In this document: one piece after another, positions 44,219-52,012 of the stretch
Layout of the letters: each line of letters opens with the position of its first letter
How positions within the stretch are numbered: the first letter of the stretch is position 1
NCBI GenBank assembly: GCA_030429565.1
Contig: JAUIFE010000021.1
Location: 87,344-151,343, forward strand
Reading direction: 5' to 3'
From: Holophagae bacterium
Lineage (GTDB): Bacteria > Acidobacteriota > Holophagae > Acanthopleuribacterales > Acanthopleuribacteraceae
DNA length: 64,000 nucleotides
Made by a program: the position numbers and the translations under genes
Notes under the pieces: generated by a model
Database searches by the model: none
Told to the model about the DNA's origin: nothing
What the model saw: only the letters and a program-made list of their open reading frames with translations

Positions 44219-45931
44219 TTACGGCGACGGCAGCCACGGATTCCGGCGTGGGTCGGGCGCGGGGTGCGATGATAACCAGCGTTCCCAGGCGGCGTCGTCA
44301 GGCGACGGTTGTTCGCCCGGGTTTTTGTCGAGATCCCTGCCACTGAGGCGAACCGCATCGCTGTGTGAAGCGCGGTAAAAAGGGAAACGACGGGCGTTGT
44401 CTCGGTAAAGCGCGGCGGCGGGCTCTGGATCAATGGTTGGGTCGCGTTGGGCCCAATGTTCCCAGAGGGTTGCCAAATTGTGACGCGGTGTCGGGCCGTA
44501 AGGATCGGCATAAAGTTCGCGGCAAATGCTGTGCCAGGCCTCTTGGTAGCGGCCTTGATCCGCTGCCGACCGTGCCTGTGCTAGGGCGAGCCAAGTGGGT
44601 GCTAAGCCGGTTTGCCGCGCCGCGAATTGTTGCAAGCCGGGTCGTGCCGCCAAGGCAATGGCCACAAGGAAGATGGTCGCGGCGGCCCGAAACGGACGCG
44701 ATGCGGAAGAGGGGGTCGGGTCGGGTTGCCCGGCGGGCGGGGCACACACCAGCAACAGCACAATGATGAAACTGTTGGTGTAATTAATGGAAACCATGGC
44801 CAATAGAAGTTGTAGGAATAGGGCCTGTCGCCAGGGGGGCGCGTCGCGTTGCGTGGTGAATTTGGTTAGGGCGAGGAGAGCAAGCAAAAGCCAAGGTACA
44901 CCGAACAAGGTTGCCGCTTCCAGCAAGCCTTGATGGGCGTGAAACGGCCGAAAGGTATCACTCAGGTTGGGATCGGGCGCACGCACCCGACCGGGGTAGG
45001 CGACGCGGAACTGGCCGGGTCCGTATCCGAGCCAGGGTTTATGGGCTACCAGTTGCAGGCTGTGGCGCCACAAGATGAGACGAGACAGAGCGCTATCACT
45101 TTTACCGCGGAAAACTACCGCGCGTTCGTCAATGACGGCGGGCTGAGTAAGGCGCGCCGCCACATAACGATCCGGTGCGATTAGATAGGTTGCAAAACGG
45201 CGCGCGTCGCTGTCACGCCACAGGAACAGGCTCAAGCCGCCGCACAATAGCAGCAGCGCACCGAGCAAGCGACGCGGGTCGCGGCGCCACCAGGGTTGAC
45301 ACAGCAGCCACAGCAGACCGGCCGCGCAGGCGGCACGACTGCCGCTCGCGAGAAGGGCGGCCGCCAATACGATCTCGAACCAGGGCCGGCGGCGAGGTTG
45401 CCCGCCCAAAGCCAGCGCTAAGACGAGGAAATGCGCCGCGACGTTGCGGTTACCCCAGGGGCCTGCCGCGCCCCAAACCTCTGGTGAGGATAGTGTTGTG
45501 CCTTGCCACAGCGCTGCCAAAAGCAACCATAGGGCGGTGACAACGGCGCTAAAGGTGATGCCGCTTCGCAGCGCCGCGCGGGTGCTTTTGGTCAAAGTTA
45601 CCTGCAGCAGGAGGGCGGCGCCGATGGCGCACCAAGCAGTCAAAAAGGAGAAACTGTCGCGTGTGTGAAAGCCCAAGCGGCCGCTATGCCAGAGTGCTGA
45701 TACCAAGGGCCACAGCCAAAGTGTCGCCCCGAGCAACAGAGAGTGGTCCATGGACAGCCCGATTCGCCTGCGAGGTGTCAGCCAAAGGAGGCCGATTAAC
45801 AGGACGATACTTTTGCCGACACTGTAGACCGAGCCGAAATCATGGGGCACCAACAAGGCGGCCACGCATACCAGGGGCAAGGCGAATGAAAAGGCGGGCG
45901 GTGGTGAGGCCGGCGTTGCGGTTGCGAGCAT
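44219..45931 (-). CDS. O-antigen ligase / Wzy-type polymerase family membrane protein
   Basis: About ten to twelve membrane segments fill residues 15-440, and the Wzy_C hallmark RLILWRHSLQLVAHKPWLG leads to YGPGQF and then HAHQGLLEAATLFGVP. Such proteins ligate O-antigen to lipid A core or polymerise surface sugar units. The C-terminal part (about 470-570) is helical and TPR-like (WHSICRELYADPYGPTPRHN), a common fusion in this family. Ligase and polymerase cannot be separated by sequence alone. No glycan gene is adjacent; hutH follows 212 bp later and is probably separate. ATG 45931 has AAGGA upstream. Confidence 0.85.
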   Translation of the reverse strand: MLATATPASPPPAFSFALPLVCVAALLVPHDFGSVYSVGKSIVLLIGLLWLTPRRRIGLSMDHSLLLGATLWLWPLVSALWHSGRLGFHTRDSFSFLTAWCAIGAALLLQVTLTKSTRAALRSGITFSAVVTALWLLLAALWQGTTLSSPEVWGAAGPWGNRNVAAHFLVLALALGGQPRRRPWFEIVLAAALLASGSRAACAAGLLWLLCQPWWRRDPRRLLGALLLLCGGLSLFLWRDSDARRFATYLIAPDRYVAARLTQPAVIDERAVVFRGKSDSALSRLILWRHSLQLVAHKPWLGYGPGQFRVAYPGRVRAPDPNLSDTFRPFHAHQGLLEAATLFGVPWLLLALLALTKFTTQRDAPPWRQALFLQLLLAMVSINYTNSFIIVLLLVCAPPAGQPDPTPSSASRPFRAAATIFLVAIALAARPGLQQFAARQTGLAPTWLALAQARSAADQGRYQEAWHSICRELYADPYGPTPRHNLATLWEHWAQRDPTIDPEPAAALYRDNARRFPFYRASHSDAVRLSGRDLDKNPGEQPSPDDAAWERWLSSHPAPDPRRNPWLPSP

Positions 45932-46312
45932 TGGCGGGTCCTTGCAGGCGATGGCGATGCCGGGTTGGGATCGCTGATTTACGGTATCCGATCTTCACCC
46001 TGCTCGCTAGCGGTGCGCTCGACATTTTGCAGAGGGATGGTATATCCATCGGATTTTTCAGAACTTGCGCCGGCGGCATTGCGTACGATTGTGCGGGTTC
46101 ATTCACATGGCGGGTTGGGGTTTGGTGTGCCAGGTCCCTTTTCGCCGCCGTCGCCTTCGGCTAGAATAGAAAGGTTGTTCGCCGGTTTTCCCAGAGGAAC
46201 GCTGTGGTTTTTTCTCGATGCCGTCGACGCGCTTTTTTTTGCAAGCGTTGTCGGTTTTGCCCCTCTCCGCCCGGTGCTCATTTTTAGCCGAGTCCCTCGA
46301 AAAGGAGTGTTT
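45932..46312. other. Spacer between divergent genes
   Basis: About 380 bases hold the promoters of the ligase (minus) and the DUF3014 gene (plus). The open frame covering 45965-46312 is an upstream extension without coding character. I cannot place promoter boxes with confidence. Confidence 0.5.
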
Positions 46313-47137
46313 ATGTCGCAACATGCCGTCAAAATCGGAATTGGTTTGTTGGCTGTGGTATCGGTCGTTTTGGTCGCATTGCTATTTTGGCCGCGCGAAA
46401 CGCCGGTGACGGAGCCGGAACCGACGGTCACCCAAGAGCCGGTGACCCCGCCGACGGAGACCGCGACGGAAACGACCGGCAGCGATGCGGGTGTCTCCAC
46501 TACGGAAAGCGGCGAGACGGAAGATGCGGCGGAAGCGTTGGTGCCGGGGCCGGCTCCTGATTTGGAACAAAGCGATGCTTATTTGCGCGAACGCTGGTCC
46601 GAGACGAATGAGGTGATGGGTTCGGTGCTGCAAAGCGAAGACCTGATCCGCAAGGTGACGACGGCGGTTGAGTTGATGAGCATGGAACGCAATCCTGGCA
46701 AGATGCTTCACTTCCTGCGGCCGGACGATGGGTTTAAAACCGTTAAGAACGAAAGTGGCCAGGTGACGTTGAGCCCCGAGAATTACAAGCGTTATGACCG
46801 ACTGGTGACGTCGTTTGAAAGCCTGGACACGGACTTGGTGGCGGCCTACTACGTCAAGATGGCGCCGGTTTTCGAGACGGCCTACGGCGAACTGGGTAAT
46901 GGTGATCAAGCCCGCGAACAAAAATTTGAAGATATCTACAAACGCATTATGGCGATTAAGGTCCCGGAAGAGCCGGTTGAGCTGATCGGTGGGCCGCAAA
47001 TCTACATTTTTGCTGATGAACAGCTTGAAGCGCGAACGGCGCTGGAAAAAGCATTTATTCGGATGGGTCCCCAAAATACACGCCGCATTCAGACGAAATT
47101 GCAGGCGGTTTATGAGGCATATATGCGTCAGCGATAG
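46313..47137 (+). CDS. DUF3014 family membrane-anchored protein
   Basis: ATG 46313 follows AAAGGAG by a normal gap and opens a hydrophobic anchor (residues about 7-25). A Thr/Pro/Glu-rich linker (about 28-85) spaces off the DUF3014 domain (about 90-274), with the pattern SDAYLRERW, the turn LRPDDGF, YDRLVTSFESLDTDLVAAYY and PVFETAYGELG. The family is of unknown function and is usually a single-pass periplasmic protein. The open frame is much longer upstream (from 45965), but that part has no coding character. It appears to be a single-gene transcript, with a 270-bp spacer to the next gene. Confidence 0.85.
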   Translation: MSQHAVKIGIGLLAVVSVVLVALLFWPRETPVTEPEPTVTQEPVTPPTETATETTGSDAGVSTTESGETEDAAEALVPGPAPDLEQSDAYLRERWSETNEVMGSVLQSEDLIRKVTTAVELMSMERNPGKMLHFLRPDDGFKTVKNESGQVTLSPENYKRYDRLVTSFESLDTDLVAAYYVKMAPVFETAYGELGNGDQAREQKFEDIYKRIMAIKVPEEPVELIGGPQIYIFADEQLEARTALEKAFIRMGPQNTRRIQTKLQAVYEAYMRQR

Positions 47138-47410
47138 GGCGAATGGGGTTTATTGGCCGACCTTGGTTGGCGAAATTCGAGAACCTCAGCCGTTTTTTTC
47201 GCGTATTTTGAGGGTGTACTTGGTAAAAATCGAGGGCGGTGTTTGTGGCGTCGCATGGAAATTCGCTATAATAGAGAGCCGAACATCTAAAAAATATGGT
47301 TGAGCCGGGATATCCGCCGCCTTGTATTTTTGCCGCCGTGTCTGGCTGTTGCAGCCGACGAGTGTGCCCGCGTTTTGTCGCGGGTTTATGTCCAATGGTT
47401 TGGGTGACAA

Positions 47411-48643
47411 TTGAATAAAGAACGTATCAAGGACAAAAACAACAAAATCACGATCAACTGGTCGCAGCTAAACGCCATTGTGACCGGGGTTTCCGCGATT
47501 GATATGGCCAGTTTATCGATTCGCACACGTGACGAAGCCAAAATGTTCGCGCGCGAATACGGGTTCGACATTGAGGACCCCCATGCGTTGGACGAAGTTC
47601 GCAACGCTCATGCCGAAGCGGTCGCCTTTATTTGTGAATATTTCCTCGAGGAAAACGAGCGCGATCTGATTCCGCCGGAAGTCCGGCAGCCCGAAAGTTA
47701 CCTGGACCTGCTGGTTTATTCCTCAAACTACTTGAACAAGTCGAACGTGCGGCAAATGTGGGCTTGCGCGGTGCTTAAAGTGATGCACGGGATTTTTCAT
47801 ATTGATCACGATTTCAAATTGCGTTACTTCGACACCATTCGCGCCCAGATTTTTGCCTCCTGGGACCGGATGCTCGAGTTTCACGGAGATCGTCACTACC
47901 TGAGCGGCCAACAAATCTGCCTGCCGCTTTACCTGTTTCAGCGCAAGCGGAATAAAGGACGTAAGTCTATTTTGCTGAAGCTTTTGCAGAAGGCGAGCTA
48001 CGTTGCTTCCGATATTTACGACCACCTCGGCATGCGCTTGGTATTTGAAACCAAGATGGAGACTTTGTACGCGCTGAAGTTGTTGTACAAAAGCCACCAA
48101 ATCTCGGTGATTAATGTCAAACCGTTTCGCAGTAAAAACAACCTGATTGAGTTCAACCACGCCAAAAAGATCTTTAACCGCTATCGACCCCTGTTGGATC
48201 GGGCCGGCACTTACCCGATTGAGCTGTTTAAAAAAATGGATCGCGAGTTGGAGGCGGCTTTTATTGCCGCGCGCCATAAGGACAACCCGCATTCATCGGA
48301 TCAATACCAAAGTATTCAGGTGACGGTACGCAAAATGGTGCGTGTGCCCAATCCAATTTACCAGCAGGTGGAAGCTTTGCGGCAGTTGGTTGGTGAGTAT
48401 CGTGCGGTGCCGCCGCAGTTGCTGCGTACGGAAGCGATAGATAAAGAGTACGCCTTTTATTTCGATTACGAGATTCAGTTGATGGATCGCCAGTCGTATC
48501 TGAAGTCGATCAACGGGCCGGCCAGCCACCAAGCCTACAAGAAGCGTCAGATTGAAACGGCGCGGCGCCGTGTTTTAGGGCCGCAGTTGGTGCGTTCGCT
48601 CGAAGAGAAACGCGAATTGGCGGCGGAGGGCACGCTCTGGTGA
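47411..48643 (+). CDS. RelA/SpoT-like nucleotidyltransferase-fold protein, TIGR04552-like
   Basis: The 410-residue protein is strongly charged and has a central segment DIYDHLGMRLVFETKMETLY followed by ALKLLYKSHQ that resembles the acidic strand of RelA/SpoT synthetase domains (D-x-x-G-x-R). The rest (N-terminal helical part and C-terminal lysine/arginine-rich part) I do not recognise. From memory the closest named family is TIGR04552, of unknown function; I could not check this. TTG 47411 is the only plausible start and has a weak ribosome site. It lies between the DUF3014 gene and a STAS gene. Alarmone synthesis is a hypothesis, since not every catalytic residue can be assigned by eye. Confidence 0.6.
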   Translation: MNKERIKDKNNKITINWSQLNAIVTGVSAIDMASLSIRTRDEAKMFAREYGFDIEDPHALDEVRNAHAEAVAFICEYFLEENERDLIPPEVRQPESYLDLLVYSSNYLNKSNVRQMWACAVLKVMHGIFHIDHDFKLRYFDTIRAQIFASWDRMLEFHGDRHYLSGQQICLPLYLFQRKRNKGRKSILLKLLQKASYVASDIYDHLGMRLVFETKMETLYALKLLYKSHQISVINVKPFRSKNNLIEFNHAKKIFNRYRPLLDRAGTYPIELFKKMDRELEAAFIAARHKDNPHSSDQYQSIQVTVRKMVRVPNPIYQQVEALRQLVGEYRAVPPQLLRTEAIDKEYAFYFDYEIQLMDRQSYLKSINGPASHQAYKKRQIETARRRVLGPQLVRSLEEKRELAAEGTLW

Positions 48644-48750
48644 TGAAGAGCGGCTTAAAAACGAGGCCGGACAACGCCTTGCTCGCGGTATAGTTAGTTT
48701 TTCGACCCGCGCGCCCGTGCGGCGCCGTGGTGGTCAAGATTGGGGAAAGC

Positions 48751-49092
48751 ATGGGTCAGTATTCGGTGGTGACACGCGGCAGCGACAAGATTTTTCAGTT
48801 GAGCGGCGAGTTGGGGCTAGAGGAGACAGCGGCGTTGCGACCGCTGTTGTGGTCGGTGATGGAAGAGCCGGAGATAACCCGGGTGATTGTTGATTTGACC
48901 GGCGTCAAGCGTGTCGATGCATCGGTGATCAGTTTGTTTGTCGCGACAAAAAACGGCCTGGGCAAGCGGCGTCGGCGACTGTTGCTGTGTGGCATGAAAC
49001 GCGAGATTTTTCAGTTGTTTGAGCAGACCAATCTAAATGCTTATTTCGATATTCGCAAAGAGCCGCCCGGCGAAACCGTCGTTCGCGATTAA
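48751..49092 (+). CDS. STAS-domain anti-sigma factor antagonist-like protein
   Basis: This 113-residue protein is a single STAS domain: alternating strand and helix with the motif VIVDLTGVKRVDASVISLF, where the serine after DA is the usual phosphorylation site of SpoIIAA-type antagonists, followed by LLLCGMKREIFQLFEQTNL. STAS antagonists switch anti-sigma kinases. No HATPase kinase or sigma factor is adjacent. ATG 48751 has GGGGAAAGC upstream; a GTG at 48727 would add eight residues. It follows the RelA/SpoT-like gene by 107 bp and may share its transcript. Confidence 0.82.
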   Translation: MGQYSVVTRGSDKIFQLSGELGLEETAALRPLLWSVMEEPEITRVIVDLTGVKRVDASVISLFVATKNGLGKRRRRLLLCGMKREIFQLFEQTNLNAYFDIRKEPPGETVVRD

Positions 49093-49130
49093 ACCGTTTT
49101 AGGATGTTGTCTACTGTCTGAGTAGGCAAA

Positions 49131-49158
49131 AAAAACCGGCACCAAGGTGCCGGTTTTT
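49131..49158. terminator. Two-way terminator between STAS gene and pnp
   Basis: The 10-bp stem AACCGGCACC / GGTGCCGGTT is flanked by an A-run on the left and T5 on the right. It ends the plus-strand STAS transcript and the minus-strand pnp transcript. Confidence 0.9.
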
Positions 49159-49180
49159 CAGGTTCTTACTGGGGAAAGCC

Positions 49181-51271
49181 TTAGCCTTCGAGCAGGGCCT
49201 TGCGGCTCAAACGGATGCGACCGTTTTTCTCGAGAGCGAGGACTTTAACCATCACTTCTTCGCCTTCTTGAACCTCGTCGGTTACGGAACGGACGCGGTA
49301 GTTGGCGATTTCAGAGATGTGCAGCAAACCTTCGGTGTTGGGCAGAATCTCAACGAATGCGCCGAAATCGACGATGCGTTTGATTTTGCCACGGTAGATT
49401 TTGCCTTCTTCGGGAACGGCGATAAGCTCTTCCACCATTTGTTTGGCAGATTTGAGGCCGGTCGCGTTGGGGGAGAAGATGACACATTTGCCGTCGTCTT
49501 CGATGTCGATTTTGACACCGGTTTTCTCGATGATGCCGCGGATGACTTTGCCGCCGACGCCGATAACGTCGCGGATTTTGTCGATGGGAATCTGCAGCAT
49601 GGCGATTTGCGGTGCGTGCTCGGGAAGCTCGGCGCGAGACTCAGCAAGGGTTTTGGCCATTTCGTCGAGAATGTGGAGACGGCCTTTGCGGGCCTGTTCC
49701 AGGGCTTCGGCGAGAATTTCTTGCGTCAAGCCTTTGACTTTAATGTCCATTTGCAGGGCGGTGATGCCCTCTTGGGAGCCGGTGACTTTAAAGTCCATGT
49801 CGCCGTAGTGATCTTCGGCGCCTTGGATGTCGGTCAGAACCGCGTACTTGCCGTCTTCCATGACCAAGCCCATGGCGACACCGGCAACGGGCGCTTTAAT
49901 GGGAACGCCCGCGTCTTGCAGGGCCATGCAGCCGCCGCAAACGGAAGCCATCGACGAGGAGCCGTTGGATTCGATGATCTCGGAAACGAGGCGAATGGTG
50001 TATGGGAAATCTTCACCGCTGGGAATGACGGGTTCGAGCGCGCGTTCGGCCAGAGCACCGTGGCCGATTTCGCGACGGCCGGGACCGCGCATGGGGCGAC
50101 ACTCCCCGACGCTGAAGGGCGGGAAGTTGTAGTGCAGCATGAAGTGTTTTTTGGTTTCGGTGTGCAGGCTGTCCATAATCTGGGCGTCGCCCTTGGAACC
50201 CATGGTCAAGGCGACCAGGGCTTGGGTTTCGCCACGGGTGAACACCGCGCTGCCGTGGACGTTGGGCAGGTAGCCGACTTCGGTCCAAATGGGACGAACT
50301 TCGTCAAAAGCGCGGCCGTCGGTGCGTTCGCGGCGGTCGAGGATCAGTGCACGGAAAAGTTCTTCTTTGAGGCGGCCGAAATAGGCGCCGGCTTTGGCGG
50401 CTTTGGCTTGTTCCTCTTCGCTTTCACCGGCGTAAGCGGCAACCATTTGTTCCTTAACGGCTTTAATGGCGGCGTCGGCGGCGTGTTTGCCTTTGACGCA
50501 AATGGCTGTTTCCAGATCGGCGGCGAACTTTTCTTTGAGCTCGGCGAAAAAGGCGTCGTCGAAATCAGCAGCGGGAACGTTCCACTTGGTGATGTCGAGC
50601 TGGGCTTTAACTTTTTCGATCATTTCAATAATGTTGCGAATGTTGTCGTGAGCAAAAGCCAGCGCTTTGATCATGGTGGCTTCGTCGACGAACTCGGCGC
50701 CGGCTTCTACCATGACAATCGCTTCGTTGGTGCCGGCGACAATCAAATCCAATTTGCTTTCAGCGCGTTGGGTTGCGGTTGGGTTGACGACCAATTCGTC
50801 GTTAACCAAGCCGACGCGAACCGCGGCGAGTGCTTGGGGCAGCGGCACGGGCGAGAGGTAGGCGGCGGCCATGGCACCGACCATCGCGCAAACGTCGGCT
50901 TCGTGGACACCGTCGGAAGAAATGACGTTCGCAAAAATCTGCGTTTCACCAAGGTAACCTTCGGTGAACATGGGGCGCAGGGGGCGGTCGATCAGACGGC
51001 AGACGAGGGTTTCTTTGGTCGAAGCGCGGCCTTCGCGTTTGTAAAAGCCACCGGGGAAACGGCCCGCGGCGTAAAAACTTTCACGGTAATCAACGGTCAA
51101 GGGGAAGAAGGGGCGGTCGGGATCCCATTCCTGCGTGCCGACGCAGGCAACCAGGACCATGCTGTCACCGTGGCGAACGACTACCGAACCACTGGCTTGC
51201 TTCGCCAGTTTTCCTGTTTCAATGCTGAATTCGGCCTCGCCAAGTTGCATGGATTCTTTTACGACTTTCAA
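49181..51271 (-). CDS. pnp: Polyribonucleotide nucleotidyltransferase
   Basis: PNPase degrades RNA 3' to 5' with phosphate and is part of RNA decay. The 696-residue protein has two RNase PH domains, with the second holding SSSMASVCGGCMALQDAG and EDHYGDMDFKVTG. A KH domain (IPIDKIRDVIGVGGKVIRGI, about 550-610) and an S1 domain (GKIYRGKIKRIVDFGAFVEI, about 620-690) end it. Family order and length match. It follows rpsO on the same strand, the classic rpsO-pnp pair, with a terminator-like hairpin between them. A long open frame on the plus strand across this gene is only its shadow. Confidence 0.97.
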   Translation of the reverse strand: MKVVKESMQLGEAEFSIETGKLAKQASGSVVVRHGDSMVLVACVGTQEWDPDRPFFPLTVDYRESFYAAGRFPGGFYKREGRASTKETLVCRLIDRPLRPMFTEGYLGETQIFANVISSDGVHEADVCAMVGAMAAAYLSPVPLPQALAAVRVGLVNDELVVNPTATQRAESKLDLIVAGTNEAIVMVEAGAEFVDEATMIKALAFAHDNIRNIIEMIEKVKAQLDITKWNVPAADFDDAFFAELKEKFAADLETAICVKGKHAADAAIKAVKEQMVAAYAGESEEEQAKAAKAGAYFGRLKEELFRALILDRRERTDGRAFDEVRPIWTEVGYLPNVHGSAVFTRGETQALVALTMGSKGDAQIMDSLHTETKKHFMLHYNFPPFSVGECRPMRGPGRREIGHGALAERALEPVIPSGEDFPYTIRLVSEIIESNGSSSMASVCGGCMALQDAGVPIKAPVAGVAMGLVMEDGKYAVLTDIQGAEDHYGDMDFKVTGSQEGITALQMDIKVKGLTQEILAEALEQARKGRLHILDEMAKTLAESRAELPEHAPQIAMLQIPIDKIRDVIGVGGKVIRGIIEKTGVKIDIEDDGKCVIFSPNATGLKSAKQMVEELIAVPEEGKIYRGKIKRIVDFGAFVEILPNTEGLLHISEIANYRVRSVTDEVQEGEEVMVKVLALEKNGRIRLSRKALLEG

Positions 51272-51368
51272 ATCTGTGCTCCTGATTTTCGTGTCTTTAC
51301 ATGTCTTAACGTAACGTCATGGGGGATCTCTAGTAACCGAACCCCAAACAAACCCCACGATATAAACA

Positions 51369-51410
51369 CAAAAAGCCCCTTCAAACAAATATTCTGTTTG
51401 GTTGGGGCTT
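51369..51410 (-). terminator. Hairpin between rpsO and pnp
   Basis: AAGCCCC (51373-51379) pairs with GGGGCTT (51404-51410), with an inner AACA/TGTT stem. On the minus strand T5 follows. It may end rpsO mRNA in part, as is known for rpsO-pnp operons. Confidence 0.8.
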
Positions 51411-51429
51411 GCTTTTATTAAGGAATTGT

Positions 51430-51696
51430 TTACTTCCGCAAACCAAGGCGGCCGATCAAGGTGGCGTAGCGTTCGTGGTCCTTGTTTTTCAGGTATTCCA
51501 GCAGGCGCTTACGGCGACCAACCATCTTCAGCAAACCGCGGCGAGAGTGGTGGTCTTTCTTGTTGGCTTTAAAGTGCTCGGTGAGGCCGTTGATGCGGGC
51601 GGTCAGCAGCGCAACCTGAACCTCGGGAGAGCCCGTGTCTTTGTTGTGCGTGCGGTATTCATCAATAGTTTTTGTTCTTTGCTCTTTGTCGATCAA
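51430..51696 (-). CDS. rpsO: 30S ribosomal protein S15
   Basis: S15 binds 16S rRNA in the small subunit. The 88-residue product has the family core DTGSPEVQVALLTARINGL, HFKANKKDHHSRRGLL and RRKRLLEYLKNKD, ending RLGLRK. The start is a TTG at 51696 (LIDKEQRTKTIDEY), preceded by AGGAG, and this gives the usual S15 length of about 89. The open frame is longer to the left but has no coding character there. It heads the rpsO-pnp pair. S15 in other bacteria controls its own mRNA; I cannot see such a structure here. Confidence 0.95.
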   Translation of the reverse strand: MIDKEQRTKTIDEYRTHNKDTGSPEVQVALLTARINGLTEHFKANKKDHHSRRGLLKMVGRRKRLLEYLKNKDHERYATLIGRLGLRK

Positions 51697-52012
51697 TGTC
51701 TTAGGTTCTCCTAATTTAATTCGGTCGTCGCTGAAAATCGTGCGAGCGACAAGCCCTCCGACTATAGCAGAAGACCCTGGGGGGTGCAATTGAAGCGACT
51801 CAAAAATTTACAAAAACGTCGGTTCTTGGCATTAGACAATCGGTTCACTTTGCCATAGAATTTTAATTGGAACTGTCTCGGGCTCGATTGGCCTTCGATT
51901 TGCTTAAGAACTGCATCCGAGGGCGGGTTGGTTCCCGGCACCCCCGACGAGGGGTGTCCACCGTCGACTTTTTTTTCTACCCAGGGGGCACTCATTGCGC
52001 TTCAGGACGCCA
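51697..52012. other. Spacer between divergent rpsO and the secreted protein gene
   Basis: About 316 bases carry the promoters in both directions. I cannot assign boxes. The stretch AGGGGGCACTCA before 51995 could serve the TTG start of the next gene. Confidence 0.5.

Noticed and set aside
49268..51421. A 717-codon plus-strand open frame across pnp
   Set aside because: It is the exact antisense of pnp in a GC-rich codon pattern. It has no domain, and its composition is that of a shadow frame.
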